Positions 34,848-44,534 of a DNA stretch of 64,000 bases are shown piece by piece. The position numbers were made by a program, and so were the translations under genes. Origin of the DNA: Alsobacter soli (GTDB lineage Bacteria > Pseudomonadota > Alphaproteobacteria > Rhizobiales > Beijerinckiaceae); NCBI RefSeq assembly GCF_003004785.1, contig NZ_PVZS01000002.1:1-64000 (forward strand). Reading direction: 5' to 3'. The notes beneath the pieces are model-generated. The model had not been told where the DNA came from. It ran no database searches and saw nothing but the letters and a program-made list of their open reading frames with translations. The first letter of the stretch is position 1, and every line of letters starts with the position of its first letter.

Positions 34848-36262
34848 GCGCGCGCCTCCTTGCGGATGTCCACGATGCGGCCGGCCAGCGCCGCCGCCGC
34901 GACCGTGGCCGGGCTCGCCAGATGGGTGCGGCTGCCGGGCCCCTGCCGGTTCTCGAAGTTGCGATTGCTGGTCGCGATGCACCGCGACCCGGGCGGGGCC
35001 ACGTCCTCGTTGATGCTGACGCACATGGAGCAGCCCGCGTCCCGCCACTCGAAGCCGGCGTCGCGGAAGATCTCGTGGAGGCCAAGAGCCTCGGCCTCTC
35101 GCTTTACTGCCATGGAGCCTGGAACCACGAGGGCCCGCACGCGCGGGGCCACCTTGCGCCCTCTTACCACCGCCGCCGCGGCCTGCAGGTCCGAGAGGCG
35201 GCCATTGGTGCAGGAGCCGATGAAAGCGATGTCGATGGGCAGCCCTTCCAGGGGAACACCGGGCGCGAGCTCCATGTAGCGGAGGGCCTTGGCCGCAGCC
35301 TCGCGCCGGCCGGCGTCGCCATAGGAGGCAGGATCCGGGATGCGGTCGTCGACGCCGGCGACGTCCTCGGGCGTGGTGCCCCAGGTCACCTGCGGGGCGA
35401 GCCTGTCGCATTCGATCGCGACGTCGCGGACGAAAGCCGCTCCCGGGTCGGAGTGAAGGCTGCGCCACGCGGCCATCGCGGCGTCGAACGCAGGCCCCCG
35501 CGGAGCGAACTCGCGCCCGCGCAGGTAATCGAACGTCTTCTCGTCGGGGGCCACGAAGCCGAGCCGCGCCCCAAGTTCGATGGACATGTTGCACAGGGTC
35601 AGCCGGCCTTCGACCGGGAGGGCCTCGACGGCCGAGCCGGCGTATTCCACCGCCGATCCTCGTCCGCCCGCCACGCCCAGTGCGCCAATGGCGCGCAGGA
35701 TCAGGTCCTTGGCGACGAGGCCGGGTGGGATCCGTCCTTGGAAGCGCACGCGTATCGGCTTGGGCCGGGAGAGAGCCAGCGTCTGGGTGGCCAGCACGTG
35801 CTCCACCTCGCTGGTGCCCACGCCGATGCCGAGCGCGCCGAGGCCGCCCACCGTGGAGGTGTGGCTGTCTCCACAGGCCAGCACGCAGCCCGGCTGGGCA
35901 AGGCCCAGTTCAGGCGCGATCACGTGGACGATGCCTTGCCGCGGATCATCCACCCCGAAATGTCGGATTCGATGCCGGTACGCGTTGGCGCGCATGAGCG
36001 CAAGCAGTTCGCGGCCCCCGGGGTTGGTGGCCTCGTCGCGCCCGGGCGCGGTGGAGACGATGTGATCCTGGGTGGCCAGCGTCAGTTCGGGCCGCCTGAC
36101 CCCACGGCCGGCGCGCTTCAGGTTCTCGAACGCGACCGCGCTGGTCGTCTCCTGGAGCACGTGCCTGTCCACGAAGATGAGGTCGCGGCCGTCATCCAGG
36201 CGCCGCACGAGGTGCGCGTCCCAGATTTTTTCGAACAGCGTCAGGGCGGGGACACCCGTCAT
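34844..36262 (-). CDS. aconitase-family hydro-lyase, large subunit (LeuC-like)
   Basis: 472 residues, full length for the 3-isopropylmalate isomerase family. Motifs: VLACGDSHTSTVGGLGALGI, AFIGSCTNGRLSDL with the first iron-sulfur Cys, and FEWRDAGCSMCVSINEDVAP with the C-x2-C pair. A 4Fe-4S cluster binds the substrate and allows reversible hydration. In Eubacterium barkeri a related pair, dimethylmaleate hydratase, works next to a lyase of the PEP-mutase family in nicotinate breakdown. Such a role is possible here but unproven. First gene of the operon, divergent from a LysR gene. Confidence 0.88.
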   Translation of the reverse strand: MTGVPALTLFEKIWDAHLVRRLDDGRDLIFVDRHVLQETTSAVAFENLKRAGRGVRRPELTLATQDHIVSTAPGRDEATNPGGRELLALMRANAYRHRIRHFGVDDPRQGIVHVIAPELGLAQPGCVLACGDSHTSTVGGLGALGIGVGTSEVEHVLATQTLALSRPKPIRVRFQGRIPPGLVAKDLILRAIGALGVAGGRGSAVEYAGSAVEALPVEGRLTLCNMSIELGARLGFVAPDEKTFDYLRGREFAPRGPAFDAAMAAWRSLHSDPGAAFVRDVAIECDRLAPQVTWGTTPEDVAGVDDRIPDPASYGDAGRREAAAKALRYMELAPGVPLEGLPIDIAFIGSCTNGRLSDLQAAAAVVRGRKVAPRVRALVVPGSMAVKREAEALGLHEIFRDAGFEWRDAGCSMCVSINEDVAPPGSRCIATSNRNFENRQGPGSRTHLASPATVAAAALAGRIVDIRKEARA

Positions 36263-36485
36263 GCCAGCCGGCCCAAGCGAAGGGTTGAAGCCCGGGCGCA
36301 CGTGGGCGCAAAGCGGCGCCGTGGACGCCAAGGCATGAGTTTTCCTCCCGGGAGCAGAACCGAACGACGCGCGCTTGCCGCGCCTGTGGGCCTGCAATGA
36401 TTTTGTTGTGTAAACAGGCTACGGTCTCATCGACGTGCTGCCTACCCACAATTTCGGCCGGTGACATGAGCTGAGGTCAGAGCAG
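36263..36485. promoter_or_regulatory. divergent promoter region of the hydro-lyase operon and LysR gene
   Basis: 223 bp between two opposite starts. An AT-rich patch (TGATTTTGTTGTGTAAACAG) lies near 36400 in an otherwise GC-rich gap. LysR regulators usually bind such a shared region, so this is the likely operator. Confidence 0.45.
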
Positions 36486-37385
36486 ATGGCCCGAGTGATC
36501 CCACCCCTGAACGCTCTTCGCGCCTTCGAGTCGGCCGTCAGGAACGGCAGCCTCACCCGGGCGGCGGACGAGCTCAGCGTCACACAGGGCGCCATCTCCC
36601 GGCATGTCAGCCAGCTGGAGGCCTGGCTCGACCTGCCGCTGCTTGTGCGCTTGCGTCGAGGGGTGGAGACGACGCCCGCCGGGGCGGCCTATGCGGCCGC
36701 GGTTCGCGACGCGTTCGACCAGATCGAGGCCGGAACGCGGCGGGCCATGGCCAAGCCGAACGACAACAGGCTGCGCATCAAGCTGCCGCCCACCTTCGCG
36801 ATCCGCTGGTTCGTGCCGCGGCTCGCTCGTTTCCACGCCAAGCATCGCGACATCGACGTCCAGATCACGACGTCGCACCAGCCGGTCGACTTCGCCAGGG
36901 ACGAGGCGGACCTGTGCATTCATTCCGGCGACGCGCCCCCGCCGGGCGCTGTGAGCCGGCGCCTGTTCGGCGAGACGCTCACGCCCGTGGCTAGCCCTGG
37001 CCTGCTCGCCGCAAACGGGGGCCTCGGCCAGCCCGGCGACCTCGAGCGCCACGTCCTGCTGTGCTCGATGCACCGGCCGAACGACTGGCCGTCCTGGCTC
37101 AGCGCCGCAGGGATCACCACGGTGGATGGCAACAGCGGCCTGAAGTTCGAGAACTCGGCGCTGGCCTACCAGGCGGCGATCGACGAACTGGGCGTGGTCA
37201 TGGCCCAGCGCGCCTTCGTGGAAGACGACCTGCGCACGGGTCGGCTCGTCGCCCCGCTCGAACTGCGGGTCGGGACGCCGAGCGCCTATTACCTGGCCTA
37301 CCCCCAGTCGCGGGCCGGCTCGCCCATGATCAGAGCCTTCGAGCGGTGGGTGAGCGAGGAAGCCGCGCTCATGCTGGAATCCTAG
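36486..37385 (+). CDS. LysR-family regulator (GcvA-like)
   Basis: 299 residues. N-terminal winged helix: LNALRAFESAVRNGSLTRAA, then ELSVTQGAISRHVSQLEAWL, the standard LysR recognition helix, close to the GcvA branch. The ligand domain follows with IKLPPTFAIRWFVPRLARFH. It is transcribed away from the LeuC-like operon with the two starts 223 bp apart, so it probably controls that operon in response to the substrate or a breakdown product. Confidence 0.9.
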   Translation: MARVIPPLNALRAFESAVRNGSLTRAADELSVTQGAISRHVSQLEAWLDLPLLVRLRRGVETTPAGAAYAAAVRDAFDQIEAGTRRAMAKPNDNRLRIKLPPTFAIRWFVPRLARFHAKHRDIDVQITTSHQPVDFARDEADLCIHSGDAPPPGAVSRRLFGETLTPVASPGLLAANGGLGQPGDLERHVLLCSMHRPNDWPSWLSAAGITTVDGNSGLKFENSALAYQAAIDELGVVMAQRAFVEDDLRTGRLVAPLELRVGTPSAYYLAYPQSRAGSPMIRAFERWVSEEAALMLES

Positions 37386-37477
37386 TTTCCCGGCCGGCTC
37401 GGCCCTGCGTTTGTGCGGCGCGCTTCCCGCGCCCTGCCGCAGACGCGCTCGTTCCGAGGCTGCGGGGACCGGGCGAA

Positions 37478-37510
37478 AATACATTTGTGTCATAAAACAT
37501 TCATTTGTAT
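37478..37510. promoter_or_regulatory. putative operator, two direct half-sites 20 bp apart
   Basis: TACATTTGTGT at 37480 and TTCATTTGTAT at 37500 are near-identical direct repeats two helical turns apart. The 12-mer AATACATTTGTG (37478-37489) recurs exactly at 47087-47098, in front of the dehydrogenase at the other edge of the cluster. They are likely binding sites for the SorC-type regulator at 45977. Confidence 0.55.
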
Positions 37511-37585
37511 GCTCCACGACAAAGTCGCCGCCCCGCAGTGACGGAGGCGGCCTGTTCCGGGATGGAAGCGCGCGCGGAGGGTCGC

Positions 37586-38407
37586 ATGCAGCGGGTCGTT
37601 CAGATCTCCGACACCCACCTCAGTCCGACCAAGCCGCACTTCGCCTGCAACTGGGAGCCGCTCAAGTCGTGGGTGACCGCGCAGGGCCCGGACCTGATCG
37701 TCCATACGGGCGACGTCACTGTGGATGGCGCTGATCTCGACCAGGACATGCGGCACTGCCGCGGGCTGCTCGACGCGCTGGGCGCGCCGGTCCTGAGCGT
37801 GCCGGGCAACCACGACATTGGCGAGGCCCATCACCCGCATCAGCCGGTCAATGGTGAGCGGCTCGCCCGCTGGCGCGCTCACCTCGGCGCGGATTTCTGG
37901 GTTCGCGACCTGGAGAGCTGGCGCCTGGTCGGCCTGAACTCCATGCTGTTCGGCAGCGACGAGGCGGACGAGGCCCGCCAGCTCGACTGGCTCGAACGGC
38001 AGGTGACCGAAGCGCAGGGACGGCGCATCGGCTGGTTCCTGCATCGCCCGCTCTTCGTCGAAAGCCCCGACGAGGGCGACAAGGGCTACTGGAGCGTGCC
38101 GCCGCGGCCGCGCGCCCAGCTGCTCGAGCTGCTGCGCCGGAGCGAGGTCGCCTTCGTCGCGAGCGGCCACCTGCATCTCGCCCGAGATTTCGCCGTCGAC
38201 GGGACCCGCTACCTCTGGGGGCCGTCCTCCGGCTTCGTGGTTGGTCCGGAGCTGCAGCCGGAACTGGGCGGCTCCAAGGCGCTCGGCGCCGTCGCCTACC
38301 GCTTCGACGGGCGGGACTACGCGGCCGCCATCCATGAAATCGCCGGCCTGGAGAGGCTCTGGATCGACGACGTGATCCACGAGGTCTATCCGCCGCGCGC
38401 CGCCTGA
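37586..38407 (+). CDS. metallophosphoesterase (CpdA/Icc-like), first copy
   Basis: 273 residues. All calcineurin-type motifs are present: ISDTHLSP (D-x-H), HTGDVTVDG, VPGNHDIGE, a single H-R-P in place of the usual H-H-P, and SGHLHLARD. These coordinate two metal ions for phosphodiester hydrolysis. GGAGG lies five bases before the chosen ATG; an upstream in-frame ATG at 37562 is possible. First gene of the operon with the ABC importer. Together with the second esterase it probably cleaves the imported diester in the cytoplasm. Confidence 0.88.
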   Translation: MQRVVQISDTHLSPTKPHFACNWEPLKSWVTAQGPDLIVHTGDVTVDGADLDQDMRHCRGLLDALGAPVLSVPGNHDIGEAHHPHQPVNGERLARWRAHLGADFWVRDLESWRLVGLNSMLFGSDEADEARQLDWLERQVTEAQGRRIGWFLHRPLFVESPDEGDKGYWSVPPRPRAQLLELLRRSEVAFVASGHLHLARDFAVDGTRYLWGPSSGFVVGPELQPELGGSKALGAVAYRFDGRDYAAAIHEIAGLERLWIDDVIHEVYPPRAA

Positions 38408-38463
38408 GCGCCCGCTTCGGCCGATCTTCGACTGGGCCGGCGGCCCGCAGAAAGGCGCTCGAC

Positions 38464-39653
<1,190 letters not shown>

Positions 39654-39657
<4 letters not shown>

Positions 39658-40589
39658 GTCTGGCGGCATCCTCTTCCATTGCTTCGGCCGCCGCCGCACC
39701 GCCCTCGATTGGGCGCCGGCTGCTGCTCGAGCGCCTGACCGGGCTGGGCTTCGCCATGCCGGCCTTCGTGCTGCTGATGCTGACCATCCTTCTTCCGCTC
39801 GCCGTGCTGCTGGTTCTCAGCCTCTCGAACTACGAATTCGGCGGCGTTGACATGGACTGGGTGGGTCTCGCCAACTACCAGAAGGCGCTTGCGGACCCGG
39901 TGATCCGCCGCTCGCTGTGGAACACGCTGCTCTATGTCGCGATCGTCGTACCCGGCGGCGTGCTGGGCGCGCTCCTGATCGCCGTCCTGGTTCATCGGCG
40001 CAGCCGCACGCGCTCGTTGTACGAGGTGGCGTACTTTCTGCCAGTGACCTCGACCCTGATCGCCATGGCGACGGTCTGGCAGTTCTTGCTTCACCCGACC
40101 CTGGGACCCGTCAACGGCGTTCTGAAGTGGCTCGGAGTCGGCTCGATCGCCTTTCTCAGCGAGCCCTCGACCGCGCTGGCGACCCTCGCCGTGATCGGCG
40201 TTTGGCAGCTGCTCGGTTTCAACATGATCCTGTTCCTGGCCGGGCTCACCGCCATTCCGCGCGATCTCTACGAGGCTGCCGACATCGACGGCTGCTCGGG
40301 GGGCCTCGACCGCTTCCTCACCATCACCTGGCCGCTGCTCGGACCGACCACCATGTTCGTGCTCGTCACGACCATGATCACCGCCTTCAAGGTGTTCGAC
40401 ACCGTGGCGGTGATGACCCGGGGCGGGCCGGTCGGCTCCACGGAGGTTCTGCTCTACAACGTCTACCTTGAGGGTTTTCAGTATTTCCACACCGGCTACG
40501 CCGCGGCGCTGACCTTCATCTTCCTGGCCTTCATCCTCGTCTTCTCCGCCGTGCAGACCTTCGCCCTCGACAAGAAGGTGCACTACTGA
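39654..40589 (+). CDS. ABC sugar-type permease (UgpA-like)
   Basis: 311 residues with six membrane helices. The EAA loop reads LYEAADIDGCSGGLDRFLTI, with the family T-W-P-L-L-G-P-T-T-M after it. It is a typical first permease of carbohydrate and glycerol-phosphate importers (MalF branch). It overlaps both the ATPase stop and the second permease start (TGATG), so the transporter genes are translationally coupled. Confidence 0.92.
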
Positions 40590-41470
40590 TGGCCGAACTC
40601 GCGCTCCACCCCGCGGCCGCTCCGGTCACGCCCGCCCGCTCGGCCCTGCGGCGACTGGTCGGCCTTGCGCTCGTCCACGCGATCCTGCTCGCCGGCGCGG
40701 TGTTCATGCTCGCGCCCTTCGTGTGGATGCTGGTCACCTCGATCAAGCCGCCGGCCGAGATCTTCAGCGCGGAGATCTCACTGTGGCCGAAGCAGTTTTA
40801 CGGCCTGCAGAACTACCGGGTCGCCCTCGACAAGGCGCCGCTGCTGCGCTTCGCGCTCAACGGCGTCATCCTGTGCGGCGGCATCCTCGTCGTCCAGCTG
40901 CTGGTCGCGATTCCTTGCGCCTATGCGCTGGCGAAGCTGCGCTTCCCCGGCCGCAATGTCCTATTCGTCCTGGTGCTGCTCGGGCTGTGCATCCCCGTGC
41001 AGGTGCCGGCGATGCCGCTCTACATCGCTCTCGCCCAGCTGGGCCTGCTCAACACCTACTTCTCGATGATGGCGCCCTTCTTCCTGTCGGTCTTCGCCAT
41101 CTTTCTGTTCCGGCAGTTCTTCCGCAGCTTCCCGGATGACATCATCCACGCCGCGCGGCTCGACGGCGTGAGCGAGTTCGAGATCGTCTGGCGCATCGTC
41201 ACCCCCAGCGCCTGGCCAGCCATCGCCGCCTTCTCGGTGTTTTCGGCGGTGGCGCACTGGAACGACCTCTATTGGCCGCTGATCGTCATCTCCGACGCCA
41301 AGCTCGCCCCGCCCCCGCTCGGCATGATGTTCTTCGCCGATGCCGAGACCGGCTCCAACTACGGCGCGCTCACGGCCGCCGCCGCCATCCTGACGGCTCC
41401 GCTCGTCATCGCCTTCCTCATCGCCAGACGGAGATTCATCGACGGCGTCACCATGACCGGCGTGAAGTAG
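40589..41470 (+). CDS. ABC sugar-type permease (UgpE-like)
   Basis: 293 residues, six helices (MalG branch). It has MLVTSIKPPAEIFSAEI after the first helix, the EAA loop HAARLDGVSEFEIVWRIVTP, and the end F-I-D-G-V-T-M-T-G-V-K. That terminal G-x-x-x-G-x-V-K is usual for these permeases. It pairs with the UgpA-like protein to form the channel. Confidence 0.92.
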   Translation: MAELALHPAAAPVTPARSALRRLVGLALVHAILLAGAVFMLAPFVWMLVTSIKPPAEIFSAEISLWPKQFYGLQNYRVALDKAPLLRFALNGVILCGGILVVQLLVAIPCAYALAKLRFPGRNVLFVLVLLGLCIPVQVPAMPLYIALAQLGLLNTYFSMMAPFFLSVFAIFLFRQFFRSFPDDIIHAARLDGVSEFEIVWRIVTPSAWPAIAAFSVFSAVAHWNDLYWPLIVISDAKLAPPPLGMMFFADAETGSNYGALTAAAAILTAPLVIAFLIARRRFIDGVTMTGVK

Positions 41471-41560
41471 CCGGTCCGCGACCCGGGCTCCAGCACGCCC
41501 GAATTCAGGCCAGAAGCAACGTCCACCGACAGCCTTCGCTGTCACGCCAAGGAGACCACC

Positions 41561-42832
41561 ATGAAAGCATTCGGCAAAGCGCTTGCCGCGGCGGCGCTGG
41601 CTCTGGTCACCGCCAGTGCAGCCAGGGCCCAGGACGTCACGCTCGACGTGTTCTACGCCTTCCCGGCCTTCGCCAAGTTCCACGAGCCAATCGCCGCGGA
41701 ATTCATGAAGACCCACCCGAACATCAAGATCAACTTCCGGGCGCCGGCGGCGAGCTACGACGAAGGGCATCAGGCGATGCTGCGCCAGTCCGTGACGAAC
41801 CAGCTCCCGGATGTCTATTACTCGGGCTTCCACTTGCTGACGGAGCTCGCCGACACGCTGGAGAAACGAAAGCAGCTCGTGGACCTTGGGCCGCTGCTCA
41901 AGGCCGAGCCGCAGGATTGGGTGAAGGCCAACTACTCCGACGCGCTGCTGTCGCTCGGGCAGGTGAACGGCAAGCAGGTCGGGCTCGCCTTCAACGCGTC
42001 AACCCCGTTGATGTACTACAACGCCGATCTCGTGAAGAAGGCGGGGGGCGATCCCGACAAGATGCCCGACACCTGGGCCGACGTGCTGGCGCTCGCCAAG
42101 AAGATCCGCAACGGTGACACCGCGGGCATGGCTTACAACATCCACGACTGGCCCGACGACTGGCTGTGGCGCGGCGTCGTCCTTCAGAGCGGCAGCCCGC
42201 TGCTGTCGCCCGACGGCAAGAAGGTCGCCTTCGGCGGCGAGACCGGCGAGAAGCTTCTGGCCATGCTGCGGAGCTTCGTGACCGAGGGCGGCATGCCGCT
42301 GATCGACTGGGATCAGTCGCGCCAGCAGTTCATCGCCGGCAAGATCGGCATCTTCTTCGACACGCCGGCCCGCTTGCGCCAGGTGACGGACCTCGTCGGC
42401 GACCGCTTCACACTGAGGACCGCGCTGTTTCCCATCGACGACAAGGCCAAGGGCAAGCTGCCGACCGGTGGCAACGCAGCCCTGATCACCGCCAAGGACC
42501 CGACCAAGCAGAAGGCCGCCTGGGAGTTCATCAAGTTCGTGACCGGACCCGAGGCCCAGAAGATCGTTGTCGAGACGGCCGGCTACATGCCCACTAACCT
42601 GCGCGCCGGCGACGACGCCTTCCTCGGCCCGTTCTACAAGCAGAACGCCAATTTCAGGACCATCAACGGCCAGGTCTCGCGCGCGGCGCCGTGGGAGGGC
42701 TATCCGGGCGGCAACTCGGTGCGGATCTGGCGCCAGCAGCGCGAGGTCATCGCCGGCGTCATGCGCGGCGAGATCCAGCCCAAGGCAGGCATCGAGCGCA
42801 TCGTATCGGAGACCGAAGCCCTGATGAAGTGA
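41561..42832 (+). CDS. ABC substrate-binding protein (UgpB-like)
   Basis: 423 residues. Signal peptide (ALAAAALALVTASAARAQD), then family-1 sugar-binding fold: VFYAFPAFAKFHEPIAAEFM, KTHPNIKINFRAP, GLAFNASTPLMYYNADLVKK. The C-terminal half has AALITAKDPTKQKAAWEFIK and FVTGPEAQ. It is similar in layout to the glycerol-3-phosphate and glycerophosphodiester binding protein UgpB. The ligand is not known. A strong hairpin follows the stop, which may raise the level of this gene's message. Confidence 0.88.
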   Translation: MKAFGKALAAAALALVTASAARAQDVTLDVFYAFPAFAKFHEPIAAEFMKTHPNIKINFRAPAASYDEGHQAMLRQSVTNQLPDVYYSGFHLLTELADTLEKRKQLVDLGPLLKAEPQDWVKANYSDALLSLGQVNGKQVGLAFNASTPLMYYNADLVKKAGGDPDKMPDTWADVLALAKKIRNGDTAGMAYNIHDWPDDWLWRGVVLQSGSPLLSPDGKKVAFGGETGEKLLAMLRSFVTEGGMPLIDWDQSRQQFIAGKIGIFFDTPARLRQVTDLVGDRFTLRTALFPIDDKAKGKLPTGGNAALITAKDPTKQKAAWEFIKFVTGPEAQKIVVETAGYMPTNLRAGDDAFLGPFYKQNANFRTINGQVSRAAPWEGYPGGNSVRIWRQQREVIAGVMRGEIQPKAGIERIVSETEALMK

Positions 42833-42853
42833 TCGGGCGCCGCGCCTGTCCAC

Positions 42854-42876
42854 GCCGTCCGGCGCCGCCGGACGGC
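42854..42876 (+). terminator. intercistronic hairpin after the binding-protein gene
   Basis: GCCGTCCGGC and GCCGGACGGC form a perfect 10-bp stem with a 3-base loop, 21 bases past the binding-protein stop and 26 bases before the next ATG. It lacks a T-run, so it is probably a message-stabilising or partial terminator element. Confidence 0.55.
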
Positions 42877-42902
42877 CACCCTTCCCTTCCGGACCCGCCA
42901 TC

Positions 42903-43745
42903 ATGATCATCGCCCAGCTCAGCGATTTGCACGTGCGCCCGCATGGACGGCCGGCCTACGGTGTGGTCGACACCAATGCGGCGGCAGCCCGGGCCGTGGA
43001 CGCGATTCTGGCCCTGGAGCCCCGACCGGACTGCGTGCTGGTGACGGGCGACCTGACCCAGAACGGCTCGGCGGAGGAATACGCGATCGTGCGGGCGCAG
43101 CTGGCGCGCCTGCCCGCGCCCGCCTACGTCATTCCCGGCAACCACGACCAGCGCGAGGCCTTTGCGGCCGCGCTGGCTCACGACTACCCCTATCTGCCCC
43201 GCGGCTCGTTCCTGAACTATGTGGCGGAGGACTTTCCAGTCCGGCTCATCGCGCTCGATTCCGTCGACCAGGGCGAGGAGGGCGGGCTGATCTGCGCCGA
43301 GCGCGAGGCGTGGCTCGCCGACCGCCTGGCGGAAGGGCGGGGCCGCCCGACCGTGATCTTCATGCACCATCCCCCGTTCCTCGTCGGCGTGCCCGGAATG
43401 GACGCCGTTCCCACGCGCGTATCGCCCGGCTTCGTCGACCTGATCGCCCGGCATCCCGAGGTCGAGCGAATAGTGTGCGGCCACTATCACCGCCCCATCC
43501 AGCGGCGCTTCGCGGGCACGATCGGATTCGTGGCGCCGTGCACCGCCCATCAGGTCGCGCTGGACCTGCGGCCTGGCACGGCCAACCACTTCGTCATGGA
43601 GCCGCCCGCCATCGCTGTCCACGTGTGGACGCCGGAAACCGGCCTGGTCAGCCATCTGCAGCCGGTCGGCGACTACGGCCCGCGCCGCGCCTTCGTCGAA
43701 CCGGCCGAGCCCGGCCGCGAGCTATCCGGGGCGGCTCATGCCTGA
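42903..43745 (+). CDS. metallophosphoesterase (CpdA/Icc-like), second copy
   Basis: 280 residues. Motifs: LSDLHVRP, VTGDLTQNGS, IPGNHDQRE, FMHHPPFLVG and CGHYHRPIQ. It has the full two-metal set, including the complete H-H-P missing from the first copy. It is distinct in sequence from the first copy, so they probably act on different substrates or steps. It overlaps the start of the inositol-monophosphatase-like gene by 8 bp. Confidence 0.88.
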   Translation: MIIAQLSDLHVRPHGRPAYGVVDTNAAAARAVDAILALEPRPDCVLVTGDLTQNGSAEEYAIVRAQLARLPAPAYVIPGNHDQREAFAAALAHDYPYLPRGSFLNYVAEDFPVRLIALDSVDQGEEGGLICAEREAWLADRLAEGRGRPTVIFMHHPPFLVGVPGMDAVPTRVSPGFVDLIARHPEVERIVCGHYHRPIQRRFAGTIGFVAPCTAHQVALDLRPGTANHFVMEPPAIAVHVWTPETGLVSHLQPVGDYGPRRAFVEPAEPGRELSGAAHA

Positions 43746-44529
43746 GCCGCGCCTGCTTTCGCTGTTGAAGAGCGCCGACGCGCTCGCGCGCGAGGCCGCC
43801 GACCTGCTTGTCCGCATGCAGGGCGACCAGCTGAAGGTCACCCGCAAGGACCTGCTGGATGTCGTGACGGCCGCCGACCTCGCCTCGGAGCGCCTGGTGA
43901 TCGACGGCCTGCGCCGGCTGACCCCTGACGCCGCGATCGTCTCGGAGGAGGCCGGCTTCTCCGGTTCCGTCGACGCCCCGCGCTGGATCGTCGATCCCCT
44001 GGATGGCACCGTGAACTACGCCAGCGGCCTTCCCTGGTTCGCCGTGACCATGGCCTATCAGGAGGAGGGGCGCACGGTCCTCGGACTCACCCGCGCCCCC
44101 CTGGCCGGCCTCGTGGCCCTGTTCGCCGAAGCCGGCGCCGCCACCGTGTTCGACCGCCCGGCCGCCGTGTCAGCCACCGCGCGCCTGGCCGACGCCGTCG
44201 TCTCCATCTGCCTGACCTCGCACTACGGTCCTGATGACGCGGAACGCACCTGCGCAGTGATCCGCCGGCTCTCGGGCCTGTGCCGGGGCGTGCGCGTCAT
44301 CGTCTCCGGCGGGCTCGAGATGTCGCTGGTCGCCGCAGGGCAGCTGGACGCCTTCATCGGCCTCAAGGCCGACGTCGTGTCCCACGCCGCCGCCATGCCG
44401 CTGGTGCGCGCCGCCGGAGGCCGGGTCACCACCGTGGCGGGGCTGGACGCGAGCGACGACGACCTGGAGAAGGTGGCCTCGAACGGCCGCATTCACGAGG
44501 AGTTGCTGCGGGCGATCCGCGAAGCCTGA
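43738..44529 (+). CDS. inositol-monophosphatase-family phosphatase
   Basis: 263 residues. Motif A: WIVDPLDGTVNYASGLPWFA, with the metal-binding D-P-L-D-G-T. An earlier IVSEEAG gives the other Glu ligands. The C-terminal motif is KADVVSHAAAMPLVRAAGG, where the family usually has W-D-x-A-A and here has S-H-A-A, an altered position. Family members remove phosphate from inositol phosphates, sugar phosphates or nucleotide bisphosphates. In this operon it could dephosphorylate the product of the esterases. It ends 5 bp from the convergent kinase gene. Confidence 0.85.
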   Translation: MPEPRLLSLLKSADALAREAADLLVRMQGDQLKVTRKDLLDVVTAADLASERLVIDGLRRLTPDAAIVSEEAGFSGSVDAPRWIVDPLDGTVNYASGLPWFAVTMAYQEEGRTVLGLTRAPLAGLVALFAEAGAATVFDRPAAVSATARLADAVVSICLTSHYGPDDAERTCAVIRRLSGLCRGVRVIVSGGLEMSLVAAGQLDAFIGLKADVVSHAAAMPLVRAAGGRVTTVAGLDASDDDLEKVASNGRIHEELLRAIREA

Positions 44530-44534
44530 CCCCC

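Noticed and set aside
34212-36262. Naming the hydro-lyase pair leuC and leuD
   Set aside because: Motifs match the family, but the operon is catabolic in layout, so biosynthetic names would mislead.
34922-36400. Long plus-strand open frame opposite the LeuC-like gene
   Set aside because: It is the antisense shadow of a gene with complete catalytic motifs, and shows no ribosome site.
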